Source: Phyllostachys edulis (Eukaryota > Streptophyta > Magnoliopsida > Poales > Poaceae). From it: a stretch of DNA of 64,000 nucleotides. The notes under the pieces are model-generated. The model was not told where the DNA came from. It ran no database searches and was given only the letters and a program-made list of their open reading frames with translations. Positions within the stretch are counted from its first letter, which is position 1. Each line of letters begins with the position of its first letter. The position numbers and the translations under genes were made by a program. Positions 1 through 10,399 of this stretch are shown here, one piece after another. Location: positions 57,534,611 through 57,598,610 of the forward strand of contig CM070548.1 of the NCBI GenBank assembly GCA_036346405.1. The letters run 5' to 3'.

Positions 1-1463
1 ATTTTGTTTGAAGACCTACATTAGCGCCTACCCAAATCCTTCTATGATATCTAATAATTCTGTCCTTTAAAGAGCACCCTTGATCATTCGAACCAGTTAC
101 TCCTAACTGTATCAGGAGTTCGTGAGCCTGATTATCTTTCTCATAAGAATTGATTACCTCCTGAATACACACCGGTTGTGCCATTGAAATTGCTTGAATG
201 TGATAGAGATGCCCAACTCTAGATAAAGCATCGGCCACTTTGTTATTTTCTCCTTTTTTGGTACTAAAACTTGTACTGCAACCCAATCAACTTGGTCATG
301 GCCCTTTTTTTTTGCAATTCTGAATGTAATACTTGATCTTCTAAGTTACATAAGCTTTTATGATACATTTTTTTTATGACAAATGGTCCTCTCTGTAAGT
401 ATTGTCTCCACTTGTCCACTGCCATCATGGCTGCCAAGAACTCCTTCTCATATATTGACAGCTTTTGGTTATTCACCCCGAGAGCCTTGCTGTAAAAGGC
501 TACTAGATGCCCATTTTGGCTAAGTACTGCCCCTATTCCAGTATCACATGCATCAGTTAAGGGCTTGGCTAATGCTTCATAATGCCTAACAAACTTCATG
601 TAGTACCTAGCGAGCCCCAAGAACCCTCTCAACTCAGTGACATTAACAGGAACAGGCCATTGCACCATTACCTTAGTTTTTGCATCATCAGTTGCAACTC
701 TTGATCAAAGATAATGTGCCCAAGGTATTCCAATTTTCTTTGAGAAAAACTGCATTTGCTTCTTTTTGCAACCAACTTGTGTTGCCTCAATGTTTCTAGT
801 ACTACACCCAAATGTTTCAGGTGTTCTGCCAAGTCTTGGCTATATACCAGGATGTCATCCATAAAAACCAATATGAACTTCCTCATGTAAGGCGCAAAAA
901 TAGAATTCATCAAACACTGAAATGTGGTTGGAGCATTTGTCAACCCAAAAGGGATAACTCTAAATTGGAATTGGCCATGATGAGTTTTAAAGGCTGTCAT
1001 ATGCTCATCCTGTTCCACTATTCGAATCTGATGAAACCCAGACTTTAAATCCAATTTAGAGAGAGAAAAAACTAGCACCGGCTAATTCATCTAGCAATTC
1101 ATCCACAATCGGCATAGGAAACTTACTTTTCACTGTTACTGCATTTAACTTCCTATAATCTACACAAAATCTCCATGTACCATCCTTTTCCTTCACGAGC
1201 AAAACTAGAGATGCAAATGGGCTGAGACTTGGAGTTACTATTCTAGCTTGAATCATCTCGGCCACGTGACATTCAATTTCATCCTTTTGTAGTGGAGAAT
1301 ACCTATACGGTTTGGAGTTCACTGGGGCGGCATCGGGTAATAAGGTGAACTTTGGGATGTTACAGTAGTTATGCCTCGCTAAGGTTTCGCCCCCTTTGGA
1401 TTGACCATCCGCTAGGTTCTGGCCCCCTCTTGCGCTAGGTGGGAATATATAAAAGTAGGTCAT
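1..1463 (-). pseudogene. gypsy reverse transcriptase and RNase H remnant
   Basis: RT copies the element RNA to DNA and RNase H removes the RNA strand. The fingers/palm run from 1463 to about 668: PVNSKPYRYSP, VDYRKLNAVTVKSKFPMP, DLKSGFHQIRI, and the catalytic FMDDILVYS (FMDD is a tolerated variant of YxDD). A frame change at about 1060-1078 splits the RT. RNase H follows at 668-264 (LRGFLGLARYYMKFVRHY, YSKALGVNNQKLSIYEKEFLA) and ends with GENNKVADALSRVGH at about 265-225. The rest to position 1 is the linker toward integrase. Confidence 0.9.
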
Positions 1464-1624
1464 TCAATACACCCACACAACCGGATGGCACGACCACGGT
1501 GAAACGTTGCAAATTAGTTAGCTAGGTCCCGCCCACTTAGGACATGTGGTAGTATGATGTGGCTTAGCAAGATGCGGCTCGAAGATTTGGGCCACTCAGG
1601 ACATGTAGTAGTATGATCATGCAC

Positions 1625-2160
1625 CCTATGAGGAGGTAGATTCTTTGGATCTTGAAATACATCTTCATAATTGAGCAGAATAGATTGAACTGCCTATGGA
1701 ATTACATCTTGTTTATGCTCATGTGATTTCTCTAACACTACTGTGGCCCAAATCTCATTTCCCTTATGCCATTTCTCCACTTTTTCAGCTGAGATCTCTT
1801 GCAGCTCCATTGTACCTTCTGGTTCTATAACACCTTGCAATAAAATGGTTTTGCCCTTGTATTCAAGCTCCACCCATTTCTCCTTCCAATGACATTTCAT
1901 CACACCACACTTCTCCAACCAATCGGCTCCAAGAATGGCATCATACCCACCTAAATTCAGTACTTTCATGTCATGCTGGAAGGTGTTACCCTATACCCAC
2001 CAAATCATTCCAAGCATTACTTTATCACTGTATAACATCTCTCCATTAGCCACCTTCACTGCCATTGTTTTGACTGTCACAGGCTTACCTCTGACTCTTT
2101 TCACCAACTCTATATTTATAAAGTTGTGTGAACTTCCATAATCGATTAGCATTAACATTA
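1625..2160 (-). pseudogene. gypsy aspartic protease remnant with altered active site
   Basis: Translation of the minus strand gives a retropepsin-like fold: an active-site segment LIDYGSSHNFIN near 2155-2120, then the flap and the conserved GYDAILGADWL segment (1969-1694). The catalytic triplet is normally D-S/T-G. Here it reads D-Y-G, which should abolish activity. At least one stop separates the active-site segment from the downstream open frame. The linker to RT continues with YEDVFQDPKNLPPHR up to about 1610. Confidence 0.8.
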
Positions 2161-3444
2161 TTTGATCTCCCCTAGTGCTCTTACTCTGATGGTCTTTGGA
2201 TGGTCTGACCCTGAGACAACATTCAATGATAAGTGCATATCTACCTCTTCTTCTTCTTCATCAGCAACTATTGCATCAAGTACTTCATCTGATAGAATTT
2301 CTTGAGCTTGGATTACCTGAATTTGTCCCTGCGGTGTCTTTTGACACTTGTGCGCAGGTGAGTATTTGTCACCACACCGAAAACATAACCCATTGGCCCT
2401 TCTATATTCCTTCAGTTGTTTGACTTTCCACAATTCACCTTTTTCAAATTTTGAACTGTGACTGGAATCATTCCTTTTATAACTCTCTTCAGTCTTCCTT
2501 GAGCTTACATTGTATCCAAAACTTTGACTCTGGTGCATTCCTTTCCTTGTTCTCTCCAACACTCCTTGCACACAGGCAAATGTGGCTGCCATTGCTATTG
2601 TGGTTGGCATCTATATTTCCACTGCAGCCCTCAACTCCTCTTTTAGCCCCAGCATGGATCTAGTCACCAACATCAGTCCCCAGATATTGTGATCATACAG
2701 CCTCAATTGATACACTATTGCGTCAAATTTCCTTTTGTATTCCTCCACCATGCTGGTTTGTTTCAAAAGCAGTAATTATCTTATCTTATCCCTTTGAGTG
2801 TTCCCTTCAAATTCTTCCACCACCGCTTCCTTGAATTGTTCCCAATCATGCCAACCATTAGACACCTTGTAAGCCTGGTACCACTGTGCGGCACTATTGG
2901 TCATGTACACTGTGGTAGCTGCTACTTTGAACTCCTCAGGAATTTTATACATGGCAAAGAAAGTTTGGCACTTATCCACCCAAATCCTGACATCCGTTCC
3001 ATCAAACTTTGGAAACTCCATTTTCGACATCCAAGTTCCTCTGCTAGTCTCTTGTATCTCTGCGATGACCGGAGTAGGGGGAGGGAATTGTACCTATGGT
3101 GGGTTCGGTGCTGGAGGAATTGCCGGTAACGTTGTCCGCTGAATCACGGGTTCTCCCGGTCTCATCCCCACTATTCATGTTTCTTCTCTGGGTGAGATCA
3201 CCAGTCGAGGTGGTGCTTCTGTCTTGAGAGTCTTCGCCACCATTACTTGTTCTTGTTGTACCTTACCAATTGAATCCATTGACATGGTCACCTTCAACTG
3301 CATCTCATCCATTCTAGCTCCTTGCTGGTCCAGTCGTTGGTCAATCGCCGCCATGTGAGAGTTCATCTCTTCCCGAATCATCTTCATCTTGGTTTTCCAT
3401 AACTCCACTAACCTCGCTCCATTCCTTCCATCACCGTTCACCAC
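2158..3444 (-). pseudogene. gypsy gag (capsid/nucleocapsid) remnant
   Basis: Gag packages the element RNA into particles. An N-terminal coiled-coil-like piece (3444-3175) precedes a retrotransposon-gag segment (3030-2776) with the features MEFPKFDGTDVRIWVDKCQ and AAQWYQ. The last piece (2610-2158) has a CCHC zinc knuckle, CFRCGDKYSPAHKC. The three pieces are in different frames or separated by stops, so no full-length Gag is encoded. Confidence 0.85.
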
Positions 3445-3613
3445 CTAACGGACTTGGACCCCCTACTTTGCTGGAGCCGTGGCGTTCCCTCTCTAAGTCG
3501 ACCAAACCTTAGGTTCGAAATTACAACAATCGCCTAAGCAATCACTAACCACCCCTTGGAATTTTACTAGTCAAGGCCGCGAGGATCCAAGAACAAGCCG
3601 ACGGATCAATCTA

Positions 3614-3625
3614 GCTCTGAGACCA
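3614..3625 (-). other. Primer-binding site (initiator Met-tRNA type)
   Basis: The minus strand reads TGGTCTCAGAGC, one base from the canonical TGGTATCAGAGC complementary to the 3' end of initiator tRNA-Met. It lies 3 bp inside the LTR, as expected for priming minus-strand DNA synthesis. Confidence 0.8.
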
Positions 3626-3628
3626 ATC

Positions 3629-3922
3629 TGCCGTGACCTCGTCGCCGGCGTAATGCCGAGATTGAGGTCAGACCATTTCTTCCAGATTAGGCAAAGCAGG
3701 AGGAAGGGGAAAGTTATGCTACAGTATTCATTACTTTTCGATAACGCCTAAAAGTGCACAGCGTTAGGACTTATAAGCCGCCACTTACTCAGTTACATGG
3801 GCTAGGCCAAACACCCTTTCCTGACCTTAATGAACTGAAACACATTCTAACATATGTAAGCCTTCCGTTTCTTATTTATCAACCTGTCGACGATGCTCCA
3901 GTCTCGACACAAGGCACCAACA
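3629..3922 (-). repeat. 5' LTR of the gypsy element
   Basis: This 294-bp block begins TGTTGGTGCC and ends GGTCACGGCA on the minus strand, giving the usual TG...CA ends. It lies directly before the primer-binding site. The second LTR is outside the window, so the boundary rests on the TG/CA ends and the PBS only. Confidence 0.75.
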
Positions 3923-3926
3923 ATGA

Positions 3927-4246
3927 GAATTTTTTTTTTCAAATAATCCATTTTTATTATTATCATAACATTATACTGTGAAAATATTTTTTTCGTAAAT
4001 ATACTCGTCACGAACAATGGGCGATTGACCCAATACTAACGGCACAATGCATACCCGGTTAGATGAGTGAGCTGCACACTAGGACCAACCGTTGAACGAC
4101 AAGTATCCCAATCGCTCAACGGTTGAGCTATCGAGTCGATCGCTCAACGGTTCGGCGCTCGCATGAGTATATTCCTATAAAAAATATTATCGCAGGTATA
4201 ATGTTGTAATTAATAATAAAAAATAGATTATTGTGAAAAAAAATTC
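3927..4246. mobile_element. MULE-type MITE with ~85-bp terminal inverted repeats
   Basis: The element starts GAATTTTTTTT and ends in its inverse complement. The arms are about 85 bp and match well by eye. It is flanked by near-identical 9-bp repeats, CAACAATGA on the left and CAGCAATGA on the right, the target-duplication length of Mutator-like elements. The central part carries CGCTCAACGGTTGAGC-type repeats (about 4085-4150), also found in the 12-kb MULE at 47.6-59.7 kb, whose termini likewise read GAATTTTTTTT. It codes for nothing and would need transposase in trans. It lies 4 bp beyond the gypsy LTR, so it probably inserted after it. Confidence 0.8.
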
Positions 4247-4335
4247 GCAGCAATGACTCCATAGTCATCTCGTTGATAATTTTCCATGCACATGAAAAGC
4301 AGAAAAGGCAATTACCGATCCTATTTGATATAATA

Positions 4336-4590
4336 CTCCCTCCAGTCACAAAGAAAATCTTTTGAATATTGACACGGTCTTCAAAATACAATTTTAATCA
4401 TTTATTTCTATTGTAATATATTTATAAAACCTACTAAAATTATAATATTATGAAGGTACTCTTCGAGACAAATCTATACATATCCCTTTCATATGTTCAT
4501 TCTAAATATTTAAAAAGATATTGATAGCCAAAGTTTATAAATTTTGACTACACGTTACCCAAACTGACTTTGTTTTGTGACCGGCGGGAG
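4336..4590. mobile_element. Stowaway MITE (Tc1/mariner type)
   Basis: The left end reads CTCCCTCCAGTCACAAAG. The right end, inverted, is CTCCCGCCGGTCACAAAA. TA dinucleotides flank both ends. Length is 255 bp, AT-rich and non-coding, all typical of grass Stowaway elements. Confidence 0.9.
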
Positions 4591-4596
4591 TACATA

Positions 4597-5733
4597 AACT
4601 GGGATTTTTGCAATAGCACAAACATAGGGTTGCTTGAATGCTTGATACTACACACAAGCAGACAGAAGGAATTATGCTTCAGAGCACAACGAAGAGCATG
4701 TCAATAACAGACTGTTGCACTGCAATGGGTAAGAATAGAAAGCGAACCAAATCCCACCAATTAGTTCCAATATGAGCCCCCCTGATGGAGGAGTTTCAAG
4801 AGGTTTGTCACTAACTACATGACATCAGGTGAGTTCCCTGTCTCATACACATGCTATTTCCATTTTGTCCAAGGATAATAGACATACAATTGTCATATTC
4901 ATGCAAAGAAACAATACTACTAAGTAGAAAGCAACAACTAGAAGAAAACTGAAATAAATCCAAAGATGAAACTTAAAAGATGCATTCATATGCACCACGA
5001 CCTTATTGTGGCGGTGGCGTTACCTTGGAAAACATAGGCTTTCCATTTTGTTACAGCAAGTCCGAAAAAACCGTTCCTTATCGACCACACAAAATCAAGA
5101 ATGATTATTGCTTACAAGGATAGCAGCAGATCAAATCACCAGCACAAGCAAATAGGACCCTAAAACTCTACCTACTTATGGCAAATGGTAAAAAAAATTA
5201 AAATGAGGTATAGGATGCAAATTCAACAACATGGCAAGACATATAACATGTTAAATGAACAATTTAACTACAGGATCGCTAATGCTTGCCCCATCACCAA
5301 AAGGAAACAACAGAAGAAATACCATAGAACTGAAACAACATCAACACACAAACAAGTTTACAGCTTGTAACTTATAAGTGCATATACGACGACTGCAAGT
5401 TACAACATGCAAGTCAAGAGGTGAAACTACACACTACTGGATTTGAACATTCTAGCACAAAGAGCAACTTAACTACAGTCTACATTATCACCAACACTCT
5501 AGAGCAGCTAATTACTCTTAACAACTCAGTTCATTGCCAATTCCAGCTTCTAACTAGTGAACCATCTGTTCTATCACTAGAACCACCTCAGAATGTGTAT
5601 CAGTTGTGTGCAACATATAAGTAACACCAAAACAATAGCAAGATTAACCTCCTTTCATTGCCTAAACTCATCATCCATGTTGGGCTTCTTTGCTCCTTTC
5701 TGCCCCACCACCAACAAAGCTGGAATGAAGAAA
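4597..5733. other. Gene-free stretch downstream of the LWD1-like gene
   Basis: AT-rich sequence without convincing coding potential. The part nearest 5733 (about 5400-5733) is the likely 3'UTR of the minus-strand WD40 gene. No repeat or transposon ends were recognised. Confidence 0.5.
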
Positions 5734-6978
5734 TCAGACCCTGAGGATCTGCAGTTTATTGGAGAATGCAATGGCGACCCAGTCAGGCTGGGTCGCTGAC
5801 CACTGCAGCTGCTCAATCTCTGCCCCTGCCGTGTAAGCCAAGATGGGATCAAGACCACCCTCTGCTGCAGCAGCTGCAGCATTGCCATTTCCATTTCCAC
5901 CACCATTGCTCCCAGTGCCCATGGAGGATAGGTCCCATATCAGTGCCTGAGAATCATCCCCAGCCGTGCAAATGTGGCAAGAAGAGTGAGGTGCCCATGC
6001 GATAGCATTGACAGGAGCGTGGTGGCGGTGGAGCTCGACCACCGGCAATGTTGGGTAGCGGATATCGAGCACGACAACCTTGGGGCTATCCATGATGATG
6101 GTCGCCATGTACCTCGGGTCCTGCTTGTTCCACCCCAGCCTAACCAGCGGCGTCGGGGACACTGCCCCACCATCCGTAGCAACCGAATTGGAGCCACCGC
6201 CAGAACCAGACTCGTAGATAATTGTGGAATGCTCCTTGTCCCGGAGATCAAACACGCGCACAGAACCGTCGGCAGACACGGAGGCAAAGACTCCCGCGCC
6301 GCCCCAGGCGATGTCGTAGACCTCCTTGTCATGGGCGATGAGCTGGGTGTCGACGGCCTCGCGCTCGACATCCCAGATGGTACAGGTGGTGTCGATGGAC
6401 GAGGTTCCTAGGCGGCGCGGGTCGGCGTCGTTCCAGTCGAAGGAGGTGAGCGGGCCGCAGAAGTCGCTGTTGCGGTTGCCGTTCAGCTCGCAGCGCAGCT
6501 CGACGCCCGACTGCTGAACCGGGGCGCTGCCGACGCCGTTGCACCGGACGGATCCGGAGTTGGAGTTGCCGGCGTTGGAGGCGGCGTCATCGTCGTCCGA
6601 GGAGGTGATGCGCCAGATGCGGAGGAGGTCGGCGGAGGTGGCGAGCAGGTCGGGGCGGATGGCGTGCGGGTCCGGGACGAACATGGTCTTGGTGGGCGGG
6701 AAGGGGTGGTCGAAGGAGAGCACGGGGGCGATGTCGCCGGAGGACTCGTCGAGCTGGACCACCTCGACGCGGTTGACAAGCTGCTCGAGCAGGCTGGCGA
6801 TGGCGAGGCGGTACTTCTTGTCGCGCCGCACGCTCCAGTTCATGCCGTAGATGTGCCACGCGGCCTCGTAGGTGTAGATCTCCGACCGCTTCGCCTCCCC
6901 GCCGCCGCGGCCGCCGCCGTTGGCCTGCTCCTGATCCGCCCACGCGTCGCCGTCCCCGCCTGCGCTGCCGCCACCCAT
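5734..6978 (-). CDS. LWD1: WD40-repeat protein, LWD1/AN11 (maize MP1) type
   Basis: One uninterrupted 414-residue frame. Residues 1-30 are a Gly-rich, variable leader. From residue 32 the protein follows the LWD1/AN11 family: IYTYEAAWHIYGMNWSVRR (34-52), a pre-WD region with SFDHPFPPTKTMF, then WD repeats with FDWNDADPRRLGTSSIDTT (180-198), IWDVEREAVDTQLIAHDKEV, DIAWGGAGVFASVSADGSV, FDLRDKEHST, DIRYPTLPVVELHRH, and a C-terminal QLQWSATQPDWVAIAFSNKL. Family members act as nuclear/cytosolic scaffolds. In Arabidopsis LWD1/2 are circadian clock co-activators, and AN11/TTG1-like relatives join MYB-bHLH complexes in flavonoid control. The close match to the LWD1 branch (SVRRDKKYRLAI) argues against a TTG1/PAC1 orthologue. 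Low-complexity Gly/Asn/Ala insertions at 130-150, 255-275 and 355-375 are grass-like. The start is the first ATG and its leader matches family length. It is single-exon, as in most family members. Confidence 0.95.
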   Translation of the reverse strand: MGGGSAGGDGDAWADQEQANGGGRGGGEAKRSEIYTYEAAWHIYGMNWSVRRDKKYRLAIASLLEQLVNRVEVVQLDESSGDIAPVLSFDHPFPPTKTMFVPDPHAIRPDLLATSADLLRIWRITSSDDDDAASNAGNSNSGSVRCNGVGSAPVQQSGVELRCELNGNRNSDFCGPLTSFDWNDADPRRLGTSSIDTTCTIWDVEREAVDTQLIAHDKEVYDIAWGGAGVFASVSADGSVRVFDLRDKEHSTIIYESGSGGGSNSVATDGGAVSPTPLVRLGWNKQDPRYMATIIMDSPKVVVLDIRYPTLPVVELHRHHAPVNAIAWAPHSSCHICTAGDDSQALIWDLSSMGTGSNGGGNGNGNAAAAAAEGGLDPILAYTAGAEIEQLQWSATQPDWVAIAFSNKLQILRV

Positions 6979-7372
6979 GGCGCCGCCGCTCTCTTGTTCG
7001 GGACGAAGGGAATCGGTGGGGGTGCGGATTTGGGGGTTCTAGATAGGGAAAGGGAGGAGCGTGGTGTGGTGAGGTGCGGATTTGGGGCTTCGGGGAGGAG
7101 ACTAGGAGTGGACAAGGGCGCACAACTACGCACGACAGCAGCATTGCGCTTTATGCGGTTGGGTTGGCCCGGCCTTTTTTGTAAGAACAAGGGAGACGAG
7201 AAAATGGGCCGTGCCGCTGTTGGTCTTCTGCCTGTACGGCTGTACATACTACGGGCCTGGGCCTGTTTGTTACGCAGAAAATGAAAAATACAGGAATGGC
7301 AAAACACAGGAAATGAGTAGGAATGCAAGTGCAAAACCACAAGAATGCAAAACGTAGAAAAAACACGGGAAT
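6979..7372 (-). promoter_or_regulatory. Presumed 5'UTR and proximal promoter of the LWD1-like gene
   Basis: GC-rich, pyrimidine-rich on the sense strand close to the start codon, turning more mixed above 7150. I see no clear TATA box, as is common for broadly expressed grass genes. The placement is inference from position only. Confidence 0.4.
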
Positions 7373-8223
7373 AGGGTGTTTAGATCAAGGACAACGCTAT
7401 GCATCCGGACGCACCGCTCGTGTCAGACGCCTCTCTCTTATCTCCACTCGCTCAACCTCATCCACAAGGCTTCGGCTCAGTCTCAGCTGTGCTTGCACTC
7501 ATTGGTTGGTCGCTGTACGCCATCTGTCTGCTTTGCATCTGTAGTCGTGCGCACTCTCTTTCCTTACACAATCTTTTATGTCGTTGCTACTCCTAGCATA
7601 TCTTATCTTATCTTTCACCTAGCTAGCTATTCTGCTAGTCCATGCAGCTGAGATATTCAAAGCAAGCTAGTGTCCCAAATAATCTACTCCACTTGACCTC
7701 CAAGTCAAATCAACCTTTTTACGACGAGCCAGATCCTAGCTTTCTACTTAGCTGCACTCCCACTAGCATACCACTTCTTTCTTCCTCCATCTCAAAAATA
7801 AAAAAAATATTTCTCGATGCTTCGCTTTTAATAAGAGCTAGCATTGGGGCTTTGCGACGCACCATGCTTCAACATTACAGTAGAAACGTCACTAGCCCCA
7901 CCATGGCTTTCACATTCTCTCTCTTCTTCCCGCGGCCCAAAGGCTAGTAGCCGTTGGTGGAAGAAGCCTGCGACAACCACAACACCGTCACCACCTCTCC
8001 TTCCTTTAGTACCCAACTCAACCAAATAAACTCAACTCCAACCTCAATCTTCTTCCCCAAATCACAAGAAATCAACAATATCCAAGTTTCAAGATAGAAA
8101 TCCACAAATCCACTGCTTCAGTAACATTCAACTCCCCTTTCTTCTTCCCGGCTCGGCACCACACTAGCTTCACCTGGGTACATTTTGTTGCAGGCGTTTG
8201 CTAATTGAGAGCAACTAGGGCAC
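7373..8223. other. Unassigned intergenic stretch
   Basis: C-rich, pyrimidine-skewed sequence. Short frames occur but resemble no family I know. Its left border reads GGGTGTTTAGATC, similar to PIF/Harbinger (Tourist) termini, but I found no matching right end. Confidence 0.35.
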
Positions 8224-8258
8224 GCTATACCGTTGGGAGCCCTTCCCAACGATATAGC
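8224..8258. other. Hairpin with 15-bp stem (left of repeat array)
   Basis: GCTATACCGTTGGGA pairs with TCCCAACGATATAGC across a 5-base loop, with one mismatch. A second hairpin with a shared CTATACCGTT arm lies at 9413-9442, beyond the repeat array. Confidence 0.7.
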
Positions 8259-8282
8259 ATCTAGCCATCCACCGCAATGGAA

Positions 8283-8957
8283 GTCTCATGGAGTTTCATC
8301 AAGTATCATTGTTTCTCCATATTGTGTAGAGCAAGTTTCACCCAGTTTCATTAAGTTTCACGAAGTTTCATTAAGTATCATTGTTTCTACATGTTTTGTA
8401 GAGCAAGTTTCACCCAGTTTCAAGCAGTTTCATAAAGTTTCATGGGGTTTCATCCCAAGTCTCATAGAGTTTCATCGTGTTTCATCAAGTCTCATGCAGA
8501 ATCATCGTGTTTCATCAAGTCTCATGGAGTATCATCATGTTTCATCAAGTTTCATGTAGTTTGATCCCAAAGTACCATTGTTTCATCCCAAGTCTTATGG
8601 AGTTTCATCCCAAGTCTCATAGAGTGTCACCATGTGTCATCAATTTTCACTCAGATTCATGCTAATTTTTGAAGTGTTTCATGAAGTTTCATCCCAAGTC
8701 TCGTCGAGTTTCATCGTGTTTCATCAAATTTCATAAAGTTTCATCCCAAAGTACCATTGTCTCATTCCAAGTCTCATGGAGTTTCATCGTGTTTCATCAA
8801 GTCTCATGCAGTATCATCATGTTTCATCAAGTCTCATGGAGTTTCATCCCAAGTCTCATGGAGTTTCATCAAGTATCATTTATTTCTCCATATTGTGTAG
8901 AGCAAGTTTCACCTAGTTTCATGCAGTTTCATTAAGTTTCATCAAGTTTCGACTAGG
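8283..8957. repeat. 10-bp-periodic satellite-like array (GTTTCATCAA-type)
   Basis: About 675 bp built from variants of a 10-base unit: GTTTCATCAA, GTCTCATGGA, GTATCATCAT, GTTTCATCCC. Longer units are also repeated: the block around 8283-8360, with the AGAGCAAGTTTCACC segment, returns at about 8850-8935 and partly at 8366-8420. Frames through the array stay open because the unit has few stops. I regard them as non-coding. Confidence 0.9.
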
Positions 8958-10399
8958 TTCATATTAGCCAAATGTTTTTACATACATAAGAAAAACGTCT
9001 GGATGGTACTGCACACACACACAGCCCGCCTCGCCGCCGCGGCTCCACTACCGGCGCCGATGAGGACGACGTTGACGGCACGCACACTCCTCCTCCAATA
9101 GCCATGTATACGTAAGAGAACAACCGTGAATAAATCAATTGAAGCAAGTTGCGACCTGTGAGAGCTCGACGTAGGCTTGTCATCAGCACTGTGCCGCCAA
9201 GAACCACTGCGCGTTGTCGCGAAGAGCTACCACGCCATCGTCGTTGAGTGCCATTGTGCCTCCTCACCAAGAATTGATGGGCTCCTATCGGGGAGAGATA
9301 AGATAAGGAGGTTTAACATTTGGAATGACTTCATAGCTCTGGAAGGATCAAGGCATTTCTCCATCTTATGGTTAATGGCATGGCATACCCCACCTAATGA
9401 ACAATCGTGTCCTATACCGTTCGGTGGCTGGGGAACGGTATACTGTTGCCTAATATTTCACTTGCTAAATTCATTGCAACAGTTGGTTCGAAATGTTGTA
9501 TTGAGTGTTTTTTTATTGTTGTGATGTTGCTGCCTCAAATGTTGCGACAAGATGTATTTTTTGTTGTAATGATGTTTTTTAGTTGTTACGCAAGAATAAA
9601 CTTTTTGTTACAGCCCTTTTACCATTTGATTGTTACATCGTTGTTAATTATTTTCAGATGTTTCCATTGTTATTTTCAAATATTGCAATGGTGTAACATA
9701 GAAATTTGTTTGTTTGTGATATTTGAACTAGTTTTTGAAAACGTAGGTATGCTTTGTACCGATGGTTTCATGTATTTTCGGTAAGAATGTGATTTTTTTT
9801 CCTTTTTTTTCTTTTCATTGCATTTATCATTTGTGTATTTTATTGCACACATAGATTAATTTTATTGCAAATATTGTATACGGATATTGCGTCGGAGCGT
9901 ATGATGGGAAATCTTTCTCTCCCCCTTTCTCGCCACCCAAAGAGTGAAATAACTGGCGGCGACGGCGGACCACCGAGCTCATGTAAAATCTCTCTCCTCC
10001 CTCTCGCTCTCTCCACCAGAGCAGTTTGCTGGACTCCTGTCGTGGGAAAATTTCCTTTGGCTCCCAACTCATGGTTCATTACATGCTGAGGAAACTTTAT
10101 GGAGGAATTTGGAGACCCCAATTCTACATTCCAAATGCCCCATTCCTTAAACCTCCCCCCGTTTTTGTGATTCCTATGCTTTTCCTCCAAAATCCATCAT
10201 ACCAAACGGGGAGTTTTTTTTTTTTGCTAAAATAGTATTGTTGACGTGCGAAATAACAAATTTAGCCCCTCTCTTGCATCAAAAGCAAAATGGTACCACG
10301 GAGGTGTGCGGACGCACCACGTGTCCTCGTCCGCACCTCGGGGGGCGGTGAGCCTCGTCCGCGCCCCTAGGGGCCGAATATCCCCTTATTTGCGTCCTT
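8958..10399. other. Intergenic stretch, mostly AT-rich
   Basis: Apart from the hairpin at 9413-9442 no gene is evident. The part 9480-9800 is T-rich with repeated TTGTTG/TTGCAA words. At about 10038-10215 there is C-rich sequence ending CCAAACGGGGAG, reminiscent of a PIF/Harbinger MITE end, without a confirmed partner. Confidence 0.35.
9413..9442. other. Hairpin with 10-bp perfect stem (right of repeat array)
   Basis: TATACCGTTC pairs perfectly with GAACGGTATA. The arms resemble those of the hairpin at 8224-8258, so the two may mark the borders of one unit. Confidence 0.65.

Larger units (their letters stand above)
1..3922 (-). mobile_element. Ty3/gypsy LTR retrotransposon, 5' part, cut by window edge
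   Basis: Read on the minus strand the order is 5'LTR (3922-3629), primer-binding site, gag, protease, reverse transcriptase, RNase H. Integrase and the 3'LTR would lie beyond position 1. Protease-before-RT with gypsy-type RT motifs (VDYRKLN, FMDDILVYS) and the RNase H end motif VADALSR place it in Ty3/gypsy. The coding frame is broken repeatedly, so this copy is inactive. A stretch of about 240 bp near 1363-1606 interrupts the protease-RT linker. The clade cannot be set without the integrase C-terminus. Confidence 0.93.

Noticed and set aside
5940..7284. Several frames antisense to or shifted from the LWD1-like gene, including a 206-codon one at 6664-7284
   Set aside because: GC-rich coding sequence produces long shadow frames. 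Only the 414-codon frame matches a known family.
7373..8223. A Tourist/PIF MITE starting GGGTGTTTAGATC
   Set aside because: No matching inverted right end or TAA/TTA target repeat could be found.
8233..8935. Open frames through the 10-bp array giving Ser/His/Phe-rich repeats (VSSSFM, FHQVS)
   Set aside because: Open only because the 10-base unit lacks stops. All frames give the same kind of low-complexity product and there is no domain or gene context.
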